From Deltaproteobacteria bacterium (GTDB lineage: Bacteria; Desulfobacterota; Syntrophorhabdia; Syntrophorhabdales; Syntrophorhabdaceae): 64,000 bases of DNA. A model generated the notes under the pieces. The model did not search any database and was not told where the DNA came from. It saw nothing but the letters and a program-made list of their open reading frames with translations. The stretch covers positions 154,354-218,353 of the forward strand of contig JAKLET010000003.1 in assembly GCA_022711595.1 (NCBI GenBank), read 5' to 3'. Below, one piece after another: positions 53,502-62,220 of the stretch. The position numbers and the translations under genes are program-made. How positions within the stretch are numbered: the stretch's first letter is position 1; each line of letters opens with the position of its first letter.

Positions 53502-55364
53502 ATGGACTATTTCGATATTATCATCATCGGTGCAGGTCATGCCGGTTGCGAGGCGGCGCTGGCTTCCTCCCGGATGGGGGCAAAGACCCTCCTTCTGACC
53601 ATTAACCTGGACCATATAGCCTTCATGTCATGCAACCCGGCCGTCGGAGGTCTCGGTAAGGGCCATCTTGTCAGGGAGATCGATGCCCTGGGAGGGGAGA
53701 TGGGGGTGAATACCGACGCAGCGGGCATACAATTCAAGGTGCTGAATATGAAAAAGGGGCCCGCCGTTCGTGCCACCCGGGTGCAGACGGACATGGCGCG
53801 CTACGCCGGACGCATGAAAAAAAGGCTCGAAGGGCAGGAGAACCTTTATATACGCCAGGGCGTCGCCGAGGGACTGGTCGTTGAGGGTGGTGCCGTGAGC
53901 GGCGTAAGGACAATGTTCGGGGAGAGGTTCCGTGCGGGTGCCGTGATCCTGACAACCGGAACATTCCTCAAGGGCCTCATACATATCGGCCTTAAGCATT
54001 TTGAAGCGGGGAGGCTCGGTGATATACCTTCCGTCGGGCTTTCCGACAACCTGCATGAGCTGGGTTTTGAAATTGGGAGGCTGAAAACGGGTACCTGTCC
54101 GAGGCTTGACGGGAAGACCATCGATTTCTCGCGAATGGAGCCACAGGAGAGCGACGACCCGCCGGTGCCTTTCTCTTTTATGACAAAAAAGGTGGAGAAC
54201 CCCCTCGTGCCCTGTTTTCTTGCCTATACCAACGAAAGGACGCACGATGTCATACGCGGAGGTTTTGACCGCTCCCCGCTTTTCACCGGGGTCATCAAGG
54301 GAACGGGCGTCCGTTATTGTCCTTCGATAGAGGACAAGATAGTGCGGTTCAGCGAAAGGCCCAGGCACCACATCTTCATAGAGCCCCAGGGGCTCGACAC
54401 GGTGGAGTATTATCCGAACGGCCTCTCGACGAGCCTGCCCCTCGATATACAGATGGCCATGCTCAGGACCATAGAAGGGCTGGAGAATGTTGAGATCACC
54501 CGGCCGGGTTACGGAATAGAGTATGATTTTGCTTATCCCACGCAATTGTACCCGACGCTGGAGACAAAACTTGTGAAAGGCCTTTTCTTTGCCGGACAGA
54601 TCAACGGGACGACGGGATATGAAGAGGCGGCGGCACAGGGGCTCATGGCTGGCATCAACGCCGCGCTAAAGGTCCACGGCGGCGGCGAATTCGTTCTTGC
54701 CCGTGACGAGGCCTACATCGGTGTGCTCATTGACGATCTTGTAACGAGGGGAGTGGATGAGCCGTACCGGATGTTCACCTCGCGGGCGGAGCACAGGCTT
54801 CTGCTCAGGGAGGACAACGCGGACCTGAGGCTTACCGGCAGGGGCCGCTCCATCGGAGTTGTCGACAAGGCACGCCACGACATGGTGCTCGAGAAACAGG
54901 CAAAAATAGAAACGGTTTTCGAAATGCTCCGGAGTGTGCGCATCAAACCGACGAAAGAAATGCGGGAGATACTGCGTGACAGCGGTATAGGGACGATCAC
55001 GAACCCGGTGACCCTTGAGGACCTCCTGAAAAAACCGGGTGTTACCCTTGGCGAGCTCAAGCGGATCGATGACAGGCTTGCCGGGATCGATGACGACGTC
55101 GCATACCAGGTGGAAGTCGATGTAAAATACCGTTGTTACACCGACCGTCAGATCGAGATGATCGGGAGGACAAAGAAACTCGAGGACAAAAGGATCCCAG
55201 CCGGTCTCGACTACGGCGAGGTGTCCGGCCTTTCCCGGGAGGTGGTCGAGAGGCTCACGCGGGTCAGGCCCTTCACACTCGGCCAGGCATCCCGCATCCC
55301 GGGAGTGACCCCCGCTTCAATAACCGCTTTGATGATCCATTTCAAAAAGATGGGAATGCTTTAA
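53502..55364 (+). CDS. mnmG: tRNA uridine-5-carboxymethylaminomethyl modification enzyme MnmG (GidA)
   Basis: FAD protein that with MnmE makes (carboxymethyl)aminomethyl-U34 in tRNAs. From ATG at 53502 it has 620 residues, the family length: dinucleotide fold IIIGAGHAGCEAALAS, SCNPAVGGLGKGHLVREIDALGG (in part), TGTFLKGLIHIG, GRLKTGTCPRLDGKTIDF, NGTTGYEEAAAQGL and the tRNA-binding C-terminal helices (VRPFTLGQASRIPGVTPA). A 24-codon upstream extension lacks homology and is rejected. No mnmE, rsmG or parA neighbours, so it is away from the common oriC arrangement. The next gene is a QueG-like protein. Confidence 0.96.
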   Translation: MDYFDIIIIGAGHAGCEAALASSRMGAKTLLLTINLDHIAFMSCNPAVGGLGKGHLVREIDALGGEMGVNTDAAGIQFKVLNMKKGPAVRATRVQTDMARYAGRMKKRLEGQENLYIRQGVAEGLVVEGGAVSGVRTMFGERFRAGAVILTTGTFLKGLIHIGLKHFEAGRLGDIPSVGLSDNLHELGFEIGRLKTGTCPRLDGKTIDFSRMEPQESDDPPVPFSFMTKKVENPLVPCFLAYTNERTHDVIRGGFDRSPLFTGVIKGTGVRYCPSIEDKIVRFSERPRHHIFIEPQGLDTVEYYPNGLSTSLPLDIQMAMLRTIEGLENVEITRPGYGIEYDFAYPTQLYPTLETKLVKGLFFAGQINGTTGYEEAAAQGLMAGINAALKVHGGGEFVLARDEAYIGVLIDDLVTRGVDEPYRMFTSRAEHRLLLREDNADLRLTGRGRSIGVVDKARHDMVLEKQAKIETVFEMLRSVRIKPTKEMREILRDSGIGTITNPVTLEDLLKKPGVTLGELKRIDDRLAGIDDDVAYQVEVDVKYRCYTDRQIEMIGRTKKLEDKRIPAGLDYGEVSGLSREVVERLTRVRPFTLGQASRIPGVTPASITALMIHFKKMGML

Positions 55365-55382
55365 GCGGAGGCAAGAGGAAAA

Positions 55383-56048
55383 ATGAGTCAGAACGGAAAA
55401 ATTGAAAAATGGCTTGCAGATCTCGATATTGACACCTTCGGTGTCGCCGATATGTCTCTATACGGCGAAGAGATTACGGGGATAGGTGATTTGACCGTCG
55501 GGGAGTTACCATTTGCCGTCTCTTTCGGTATTGTATTGTCGAGAGGGATTCTGGAAACCTTAAGCGACGGTCCGACCCAGTTATACCTCCATCACTACCG
55601 CCAGTTGAATTACCGGCTTGACATGATCGCATATTTTCTTGGCAGATCGATAGAAAGGGAAGGGTTCAGGGCCGTTCCTTTTGCAGCCTCACAGGTTGTG
55701 GACTGGCAGCGGCAGAGGGGCCACATCAATCACAAGAAGGTCGGCGTGATGGCCGGGCTTGGATGGATAGGGCGCAACAACCTTCTCGTTCATCCTGTAT
55801 TCGGAGCGCGGGCGCGGTATAACACGGTGCTCACCGATATGCCTCTTGAGGCGGACACACGCCTCGAAGAGGATTGCGGTTCCTGTATACGGTGTCTTGA
55901 GATTTGCCCCGCCGGCGCGATCAGGATGGAGCCGGCACTGTTCGATCATCATGGGTGTTATGACATGCTCAGCAGGTTCAGAAAGGAGCGGAATATCGGA
56001 CACCACATATGCGGCGTCTGTGTAAAAGCATGCGGGGGAAAGAGTTGA
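55383..56048 (+). CDS. QueG-like 4Fe-4S protein (epoxyqueuosine reductase family, short form)
   Basis: 221 residues. GVMAGLGWIGRNNLLVHPVFG is the QueG core (residues about 120-140), followed by two cluster motifs CGSCIRCLEICPAGAI and CGVCVKACGG. QueG reduces epoxyqueuosine to queuosine in tRNA using B12 and two clusters, but true QueG is about 350-380 residues with a C-terminal HEAT part, missing here. So this may be a related reductase of unknown substrate. GAGGCAAGAGG precedes the ATG. Its last codons overlap the start of carA. Confidence 0.78.
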   Translation: MSQNGKIEKWLADLDIDTFGVADMSLYGEEITGIGDLTVGELPFAVSFGIVLSRGILETLSDGPTQLYLHHYRQLNYRLDMIAYFLGRSIEREGFRAVPFAASQVVDWQRQRGHINHKKVGVMAGLGWIGRNNLLVHPVFGARARYNTVLTDMPLEADTRLEEDCGSCIRCLEICPAGAIRMEPALFDHHGCYDMLSRFRKERNIGHHICGVCVKACGGKS

Positions 56049-57160
56049 AAGCCTATGTAGCGCTCGAGGACGGAAGAGTATTTGAAGGAAAGGGTTTCGG
56101 TCTCGAAGGGGAAAAAGAGGGCGAGATCGTTTTCAACACGAGTATGACAGGCTATCAGGAGATCATGACCGACCCGTCCTACAAGGGACAGATCGTCACG
56201 ATGACATACCCTCTTATCGGCAATTACGGCGTCAATGAAGACGACGTCGAGTCCGATGCGCCCAAGGTTGAGGGTTTCATCGTCCGGGAATTTTCGAGGC
56301 TCACCAGCAACTGGAGGGCCACGGGCGACCTTGAGGACTATTTCCGCAAGCACAACATCATAGCCGTGGAAGAGATCGATACAAGGGCGCTGACACGCCA
56401 CCTCAGGGTCCGCGGGGTCATGAAGGGCATCATATCGACTGCGGGAGGCGATCCGGAAGATCTTGTCAGAAAGGCAAAGAACTCGCGGGGCATAGTGGGT
56501 GTCGATCTTGTTCAGGAGGTGACGTGCAAGGCCCCTTACGAGTTCGGCGGACCTGGTTCGCGTAAAAAAGGAGACGATCCGCTGCACTGCGTTGTCATGG
56601 ACTTCGGGGTGAAAAGGAACATCCTGCGGATCCTGCACCGCAGCGGCTGCCGCGTCAGCGTCGTGCCGGCCCACGCGAAAGCGAAAGACATCCTTGCAAT
56701 GAAACCTGACGGGATCTTGCTCTCCAACGGGCCGGGAGATCCCGGCGGAGTGCCCTACGTCATTACCGAGATCAGAAAGCTCTTCGGGCATACGCCTATC
56801 TTTGGAATATGCCTCGGCCAGCAATTGCTCGGCCTCGCATACGGCGGCAAGACATACAAGCTCAAGTTCGGACACCGGGGGGCCAACCAGCCCGTCAGGG
56901 AGACCGCGACAGGCAAGGTGTACATCACCTCGGAGAACCACGGATTTGCCGTGGACGTGGACACCATAAAGGACGAGCCTGTCCGGATAACACATGTGAA
57001 TCTGAATGATGGGACCGTGGAGGGCATCGAGCACGAGAAATACCCCATTTTCTCGGTTCAGTACCATCCGGAGGCATCACCGGGCCCACACGATTCCTAC
57101 GGTCTTTTTGAAAGGTTCAGAGGTATGATGGAAAACTTCAGGAAGTCGGACAATGCCTAA
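56045..57160 (+). CDS. carA: Carbamoyl-phosphate synthase small (glutaminase) subunit
   Basis: Hydrolyses glutamine and sends ammonia to CarB for arginine and pyrimidine synthesis. About 371 residues: N-terminal domain ([20 protein letters not shown]), then class I glutaminase with the nucleophile in [11 protein letters not shown] and the catalytic His-Glu in [13 protein letters not shown]. The start is TTG at 56045, which overlaps the previous stop (TTGA) and has GGGGG 6 bases upstream; ATG at 56030 would add five residues. It overlaps carB by 8 bases. Confidence 0.95.
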   Translation: MKAYVALEDGRVFEGKGFGLEGEKEGEIVFNTSMTGYQEIMTDPSYKGQIVTMTYPLIGNYGVNEDDVESDAPKVEGFIVREFSRLTSNWRATGDLEDYFRKHNIIAVEEIDTRALTRHLRVRGVMKGIISTAGGDPEDLVRKAKNSRGIVGVDLVQEVTCKAPYEFGGPGSRKKGDDPLHCVVMDFGVKRNILRILHRSGCRVSVVPAHAKAKDILAMKPDGILLSNGPGDPGGVPYVITEIRKLFGHTPIFGICLGQQLLGLAYGGKTYKLKFGHRGANQPVRETATGKVYITSENHGFAVDVDTIKDEPVRITHVNLNDGTVEGIEHEKYPIFSVQYHPEASPGPHDSYGLFERFRGMMENFRKSDNA

Positions 57161-60100
57161 AAGGAACGATATAAAGAGCGTGCTGATCATAGGCTCGGGA
57201 CCGATCGTCATCGGGCAGGCCTGTGAATTCGATTATTCCGGAAGTCAGGCGTGCAAGGCCATACGTGAAGAGGGATACCGGGTCATACTTGTGAACAGCA
57301 ATCCCGCGACGATCATGACAGACCCCGATATGGCGGACAGGGTCTACGTGGAACCTCTCGTTCCCGAGGTGATGGAAGAGATCATAAAGAAAGAGAAGCC
57401 CGATGTGATCCTGCCGACACTGGGCGGCCAGACGGGCCTCAACCTTGCCACTGTTCTCGCCGAGAGCGGTATACTGGAAAAGTATGGTGTTGAGCTTATC
57501 GGCGCCGATTACAAGGCCATTAAAAAGGCCGAGGACAGGGAAGAGTTCAAGGCCGCCATGGAAAAGATCGGCCTGGAGGTCCCCGGAAGCGGCCTCGCTC
57601 ACAATATGGACGATGCCCGCAGTGTTGCCGGACAGATAGGCTTCCCGCTCATTATCCGCCCGAGCTATACGCTCGGCGGTACCGGCGCTGCCGTGGCATA
57701 CAATATCGAGGAGTTCGAAACGCTTGCCGCAAGGGGTCTGGAAAGCAGCTTTATAACGGAGATCCTTATCGAAGAATCCGTTATAGGCTGGAAGGAGTTC
57801 GAGCTTGAGGTCATGCGTGACCGCAGCGACAATGTCGTCATCATCTGTTCCATAGAGAACCTCGACCCCATGGGCATCCATACCGGAGACAGCATAACCG
57901 TTGCCCCCGCCCAGACCTTGAGCGATAAGGAATACCAGGCCATGCGTGACGCATCGGTAAAGATCATCAGGGAGATCGGTGTTGAAACAGGCGGTTCCAA
58001 CATTCAGTTTGCCGTGAACCCGGATAACGGCAGGATGGTTGTCATTGAAATGAACCCCAGGGTGTCCAGGAGCTCCGCTCTTGCCTCCAAGGCAACGGGG
58101 TTCCCCATTGCCAAGATAGCCGCGAAACTCGCCGTCGGTTATACTCTCGACGAGATTCCCAACGACATCACCAGGAAGACCCCGGCATCCTTCGAGCCTA
58201 CCATAGACTATTGCGTCGTGAAGATACCCCGTTTCACCTTTGAGAAGTTCAGGGGCGCCGATGAGACCCTCACGGTATCCATGAAGTCCGTCGGCGAGGC
58301 CATGTCCATCGGAAGGACATTCAAGGAGGCCCTTCAGAAGGGCTTCAGATCGCTCGAGGTCGGCAGGTCAGGGCTCGTACACGAGAAACTTCCCGGAAAG
58401 GACGATCCTGAATATGTGAAACAGAAACTTGCCGTGCCGAACGCTGAAAGGATCTTTTATTTAAGGCACGCCCTGCGACTCGGCATCGGCATAGAAGAGA
58501 TCTATGCCATATCCGGTATCGATCGCTGGTTCCTGAAGAACATAGAGGAGATCGTCTTCTTTGAAAAAGAGCTTGAGGCCTGCCGCGGCAATGACCCGCG
58601 GGCCCCGGGAAAGAAACCTGACCGGATCCCGGCCGACCTCCTGAAGAGGGCGAAGAGGCTCGGTTTTTCCGACAGCCAGATCGGCCAGATCGTCGGCCTC
58701 AACGAGGCGGACATCAGGGGATGGCGGATCGAAGACGGCACGAGGAGCGTGTTCAAGCTTGTTGATACATGCGCGGCCGAGTTCGAGGCCTACACCCCCT
58801 ATTTCTATTCAACTTACGAGGAAGAGGACGAATCACGGATATCCGACCGGAAGAAGATCATGATCCTCGGCGGGGGCCCGAACAGGATAGGACAGGGGAT
58901 AGAGTTCGATTACTGCTGTGTCCATGCGGCTTTCGCCCTGGAGGAACTGGGATATGAAACGATCATGGTCAACAGCAACCCCGAAACAGTGAGCACCGAC
59001 TACGATACCTCGGATAAGCTTTATTTCGAACCTCTTACCTTTGAGAACGTCCTTGATATCGCCGAGCGGGAGAGGCCCGACGGGGTGATAGTCCAGTTCG
59101 GCGGCCAGACACCGCTCAATCTTGCCGTGCCGCTGCAAAAAGCCGGGGTCAAGATCATAGGGACGACGCCTGAGAGCATTGATGTCGCCGAGGACAGAGA
59201 CAAGTTCAAGAAGCTCCTCAAGGACCTCGGGCTCACCCAGCCGGCAAACGGCATCGCAACCTCGTTCAGCGGGGCGAGGGACATTGCGGCCTCGATAGGT
59301 TATCCCGTTGTGGTGAGGCCTTCCTACGTGCTTGGCGGAAGGGCCATGGAGATCGTCTACAATGACGAGGACCTTGCATCCTTCATGGAAAAGGCCGCCG
59401 AGGCGTCTCCGGAGAGACCGATACTTGTCGACAAGTTCCTTGAAGACGCCATAGAGATCGATGTGGACGCCGTGGCCGACGGCAGGCAGTGTGTCGTAGC
59501 GGGCATCATGGAGCACATCGAAGAGGCCGGGATCCATTCAGGCGACAGTGCGTCGGCGCTCCCCCCCTACTCCCTTGATGACAGGGTCATAGAACGCATA
59601 AGGGTTTACACGTATAAACTGGCGGAAGGGCTCAATGTGGTGGGTCTCATGAACATCCAGTATGCCGTGAAGGACGACATGATCTACGTCCTTGAGGTTA
59701 ACCCCAGGGCAAGCAGAACGGTGCCCTTTGTGAGCAAGGCGACTGGTGTGCAGTGGGCCAAGGTCGCGGCGAAACTTATGGTCGGCAGGACGCTCAAGGA
59801 GCTTGGCATTGTAAAAGAAGTTGAGCTTAAACACGTTGCCGTCAAGGAATCCGTTTTTCCGTTCAACAAGTTCGCGGGAGTGGATACGATCCTCGGCCCC
59901 GAGATGAAATCGACGGGCGAGGTCATGGGCATTGACGTCAATTTCGGGTCTGCCTTCTGGAAATCACAGCTTTCAGCCGGACAGGACCTTCCTTCAAAGG
60001 GAAACGTGTTCATCAGCGTGAAGAACAAGGACAAGAGGAATGTCGTGTTTATCGCGAAGAAGCTCTCTGATCTCGGTTTCTGTATTTACGCCACGAAAGG

Positions 60101-60389
60101 GACGGGCAAGGTGCTCGCAAACAACGGGATCGAGGTAAAGTTCGTCAACAAGGTTTCCGAGGGAAGACCGCATATAGTAGACATGATCAAGAACAGCGAG
60201 ATCCGGTTCATAATCAATACGCCAAGCGGGAGAAACCCCAAGGTCGACGAGGTCAGGATCCGCTCCAACGCTGTTCAGTTCCGCATACCATACACAACGA
60301 CGCTATCCGGCGCCCAGTCCGTGGTGAATGCCATTGAAGTGATGAAGAAGGGGAAGATAATGGTCCGCGCCCTGCAGGATTACTACTGA
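57153..60389 (+). CDS. carB: Carbamoyl-phosphate synthase large subunit
   Basis: 1078 residues, full length. Two homologous ATP-grasp halves: carboxyphosphate half starting [19 protein letters not shown] and carbamoyl-phosphate half starting [18 protein letters not shown] (about residue 570). Each has [11 protein letters not shown] or [10 protein letters not shown] and the EMNPR/EVNPR metal site. An oligomerisation domain lies between, and a C-terminal MGS allosteric domain (about 940-1078) ends at MVRALQDYY. It overlaps carA by 8 bases, so the subunits are co-translated. A long repeat island follows. Confidence 0.98.
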   Translation: MPKRNDIKSVLIIGSGPIVIGQACEFDYSGSQACKAIREEGYRVILVNSNPATIMTDPDMADRVYVEPLVPEVMEEIIKKEKPDVILPTLGGQTGLNLATVLAESGILEKYGVELIGADYKAIKKAEDREEFKAAMEKIGLEVPGSGLAHNMDDARSVAGQIGFPLIIRPSYTLGGTGAAVAYNIEEFETLAARGLESSFITEILIEESVIGWKEFELEVMRDRSDNVVIICSIENLDPMGIHTGDSITVAPAQTLSDKEYQAMRDASVKIIREIGVETGGSNIQFAVNPDNGRMVVIEMNPRVSRSSALASKATGFPIAKIAAKLAVGYTLDEIPNDITRKTPASFEPTIDYCVVKIPRFTFEKFRGADETLTVSMKSVGEAMSIGRTFKEALQKGFRSLEVGRSGLVHEKLPGKDDPEYVKQKLAVPNAERIFYLRHALRLGIGIEEIYAISGIDRWFLKNIEEIVFFEKELEACRGNDPRAPGKKPDRIPADLLKRAKRLGFSDSQIGQIVGLNEADIRGWRIEDGTRSVFKLVDTCAAEFEAYTPYFYSTYEEEDESRISDRKKIMILGGGPNRIGQGIEFDYCCVHAAFALEELGYETIMVNSNPETVSTDYDTSDKLYFEPLTFENVLDIAERERPDGVIVQFGGQTPLNLAVPLQKAGVKIIGTTPESIDVAEDRDKFKKLLKDLGLTQPANGIATSFSGARDIAASIGYPVVVRPSYVLGGRAMEIVYNDEDLASFMEKAAEASPERPILVDKFLEDAIEIDVDAVADGRQCVVAGIMEHIEEAGIHSGDSASALPPYSLDDRVIERIRVYTYKLAEGLNVVGLMNIQYAVKDDMIYVLEVNPRASRTVPFVSKATGVQWAKVAAKLMVGRTLKELGIVKEVELKHVAVKESVFPFNKFAGVDTILGPEMKSTGEVMGIDVNFGSAFWKSQLSAGQDLPSKGNVFISVKNKDKRNVVFIAKKLSDLGFCIYATKGTGKVLANNGIEVKFVNKVSEGRPHIVDMIKNSEIRFIINTPSGRNPKVDEVRIRSNAVQFRIPYTTTLSGAQSVVNAIEVMKKGKIMVRALQDYY

Positions 60390-60391
60390 AT

Positions 60392-60596
60392 ACCGTAAGG
60401 CGTGAGTGAAACCGTGAAGCGTGAGGCGTTAATAAGACCTTAAGGCGCAAAGCGTGAAACGTAAGGAGAAAAGTGCTAAACGTGGGACACAAAGGTAGAG
60501 AGCGATCTGGCAGTAAGGATCTTTATCGCCTTACGCCTCACACCTTACACTTTACGGTTTTTAATACACTTTACGCCTGACGCCTTACGGTTTACT
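60392..60596. repeat. 7-bp word repeat island (CGTNARR type) at the carB/FmdB convergence
   Basis: The left part (60392-60470) is words such as cgtaagg, cgtgagt, cgtgaag, cgtgagg, cgcaaag, cgtgaaa, cgtaagg. The right part (60527-60593) is their complement, read as cgtaaag, tgtaagg, tgtgagg, cgtaagg. Same 7-bp phase as the GGTNATR islands but a different word. Confidence 0.82.
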
Positions 60597-60599
60597 GGG

Positions 60600-60752
60600 T
60601 TACTTGATGTCCTTTATCTTTCTCTTGATGATCTTTCCCTTGGCTTTCGGGAAATCCGCTTTTATGTAGACTGTTTTCTGGAATGCCTGCTCCACGGTAC
60701 CTTCCATGGTTTTCTTCGCGAACGGGAAAGTCACTTTATCGCCTTTGTTCAT
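60600..60752 (-). CDS. 50-residue basic protein of unknown function
   Basis: From ATG at 60752, with AGGAGG 6 bases upstream and a 4-base overlap (ATGA) with the FmdB-like gene. MNKGDKVTFPFAKKTMEGTV looks like one small SH3/KOW-type barrel; the rest is Lys-rich (AKGKIIKRKIKDIK), suggesting nucleic acid or ribosome binding. The position and strong ribosome-binding site make it a real gene; a much longer in-frame reading runs through the FmdB gene and is rejected. Confidence 0.7.
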   Translation of the reverse strand: MNKGDKVTFPFAKKTMEGTVEQAFQKTVYIKADFPKAKGKIIKRKIKDIK

Positions 60753-61069
60753 GCATTGCCTCCTGTTGATGATGTGCTTGCGGTATCGGTCTTTGGCTCG
60801 GTCTTGGTTTCGACCGCCGGTTCTGGTTTTGTTTCCTGTTTTTCTACGTGTTTGCTGCCGTTCTTTCCGCCGCCCGATACCGTGTCTGCGGGCTTCTTGT
60901 AATCGGTGACGTACCAACCGCTGCCTTTGAGATGGAACGCGCAATTCGATATGAGCTTCTCGAGCCTGCCCTTGCAGAACTTGCATTGTGTAAGCGGTTT
61001 ATCACTGATCTTTTGAAAGACCTCGAAGGCCTTTCCGCAATTTAAACACTGGTATTCATAGATCGGCAT
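60749..61069 (-). CDS. FmdB-family zinc ribbon protein
   Basis: 106 residues. MPIYEYQCLNCGKAFEVFQKI with CKFC later is the FmdB/CxxC zinc ribbon (two CxxC knuckles), then GSGWYVTDYK, and a long low-complexity Thr/Lys/Glu/Ser tail (KPEPAVETKTEPKTDTASTSS). The family was once named as a regulator of formamidase; function is not established. GGAGGAG precedes the ATG, and a strong promoter is 40 bases upstream. It is followed with overlap by the 50-residue gene. Confidence 0.88.
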   Translation of the reverse strand: MPIYEYQCLNCGKAFEVFQKISDKPLTQCKFCKGRLEKLISNCAFHLKGSGWYVTDYKKPADTVSGGGKNGSKHVEKQETKPEPAVETKTEPKTDTASTSSTGGNA

Positions 61070-61108
61070 GGTGCTCCTCCAACATCTGGAACGTTTGTAA
61101 GTGTCAGT

Positions 61109-61137
61109 AATATAATGCTTTAAGCGATGCCCGTCAA
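61109..61137 (-). promoter_or_regulatory. Promoter of the FmdB-like/50-residue gene pair
   Basis: Minus strand TTGACG (61132-61137), 17-base spacer, TATATT (61109-61114); leader about 35 bases with GGAGGAG. Confidence 0.65.
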
Positions 61138-61189
61138 GTTTATATTGCGGAAATATGCGCATCCCGCTGGTGTCAACGGCAGGAAGCCC

Positions 61190-61219
61190 TTGACACATCG
61201 GCCGGGCATCACATACAAT
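61190..61219 (+). promoter_or_regulatory. Promoter of the phosphodiesterase-like gene, apparently leaderless
   Basis: TTGACA (61190-61195), 18-base spacer, TACAAT (61214-61219). The ATG at 61227 begins 8 bases after the -10 box and no Shine-Dalgarno is present. Confidence 0.6.
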
Positions 61220-61226
61220 CAATGTC

Positions 61227-61991
61227 ATGAAAATAAAGATCCTCGGCTGTTCCGGTAATTTTGTCGGGAAACACCGGACGACGGCGTTCCTTATAAACGA
61301 TTCTTTCCTTATTGATGCAGGGACGGTGACGGAGGCCATAAGCCGCCGCGGCCTGAAGAAGATAAAGCAGATCCTCATAAGCCATACCCATATTGACCAC
61401 GTTAAGGGCCTTTTCCCCCTTGTCGACGAACTTGTCATGATGGGAGATTACAGCATCGAACTCATAAGCGTACCGCAAATCCTAGAGATCATTACTAAAA
61501 ATCTTTTAAATAATCTCATATGGCCCGATTTCACCGTTATCCCGTCGGCCTCGAAGGCCGTCATCAGGCCTCGCGGGATCCCGATGGAGGAACTCACCGG
61601 TCTCGGGCAGGTGAGTGTAAAACCTGTCCTTATGACGCATACGGTCTATACCGTCGGTTTTGTTGTCCGGGAGGGCGAAAGGGGTTTCATGTTCACCTCC
61701 GATACTGGTCCCACAAAGAGGTTCTGGGAAGTGGCAAGTGAAGAAAAAGAGATCGAGTTCATCATGGCCGATGTGTCGTTCCCCGACAGGCTTGCAGATC
61801 TTGCCACCATTTCCGGTCATATGACGCCGTCTATGCTCATGGAGCATATCGACCGATACGATCTTGGCAGCAGGTTTTTCTACGTGACCCATATCAAGCC
61901 CGTTTTTGCACGGGAGATCCTGGAAGAGATAAAGGCATCGGGGAGAAGGAACATTGGGATCCTCAGGCAAGGCGAAACCCTGGTGGTTTAG
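61227..61991 (+). CDS. Class II 3',5'-cyclic-nucleotide phosphodiesterase-like metallohydrolase
   Basis: 254-residue metallo-beta-lactamase fold protein: LGCSGNFVGKHRTTAFLI, HTHIDH (53-58) with the metal ligands, FMFTSDTGPT, and a late SGHM and VTHIKP region. The order and ISHTHIDHVKGLFPLVDEL best fit the class II cyclic-nucleotide phosphodiesterases (yeast PDE1, bacterial CpdP) over RNase Z or glyoxalase II. It may hydrolyse cAMP or cGMP; no cyclase is in the window. Start is ATG with no ribosome-binding site. Confidence 0.78.
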   Translation: MKIKILGCSGNFVGKHRTTAFLINDSFLIDAGTVTEAISRRGLKKIKQILISHTHIDHVKGLFPLVDELVMMGDYSIELISVPQILEIITKNLLNNLIWPDFTVIPSASKAVIRPRGIPMEELTGLGQVSVKPVLMTHTVYTVGFVVREGERGFMFTSDTGPTKRFWEVASEEKEIEFIMADVSFPDRLADLATISGHMTPSMLMEHIDRYDLGSRFFYVTHIKPVFAREILEEIKASGRRNIGILRQGETLVV

Positions 61992-62032
61992 GGGATACCG
62001 GGATGGTCTTCCCCCGCCTGCTGACAAAAAAA

Positions 62033-62122
62033 GTTTCAACGGTTTCAACCGTTCCAGCAGTTTCAACAGTTAAAGGCCTCAGGTCTTTTTTGGTTTTTCC
62101 TATAACCTATAATAGCCTATAG
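62033..62122. repeat. Mixed word-repeat island upstream of the TPR/beta-barrel gene
   Basis: A 9-mer arm (62033-62071: gtttcaacg, gtttcaacc, gttccagca, gtttcaaca) is followed by a short GGTNATR-type stretch read on the other strand (62100-62122: ctataac, ctataat, ctatagc). Unlike the others, no full complementary arm is visible. Confidence 0.6.
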
Positions 62123-62151
62123 CCAAGAACCTGTATTTTTTAAACTTTCCC

Positions 62152-62180
62152 TTGCCAATATTGTTCATATAAGTTAATAA
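62152..62180 (+). promoter_or_regulatory. Promoter of the TPR/beta-barrel and FecR unit
   Basis: TTGCCA (62152-62157), 17-base spacer, TAATAA (62175-62180), 40 bases before the ATG. Confidence 0.5.
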
Positions 62181-62220
62181 ATCTTAATAAGGGCTTTGCC
62201 AACACGGTTTTTCTGGGGGT

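Noticed and set aside
20093..62122. CRISPR array as an explanation for the intergenic repeats
   Set aside because: Words are 7 or 9 bases, directly adjacent without unique spacers, arranged as inverted arms, and no cas genes are present.
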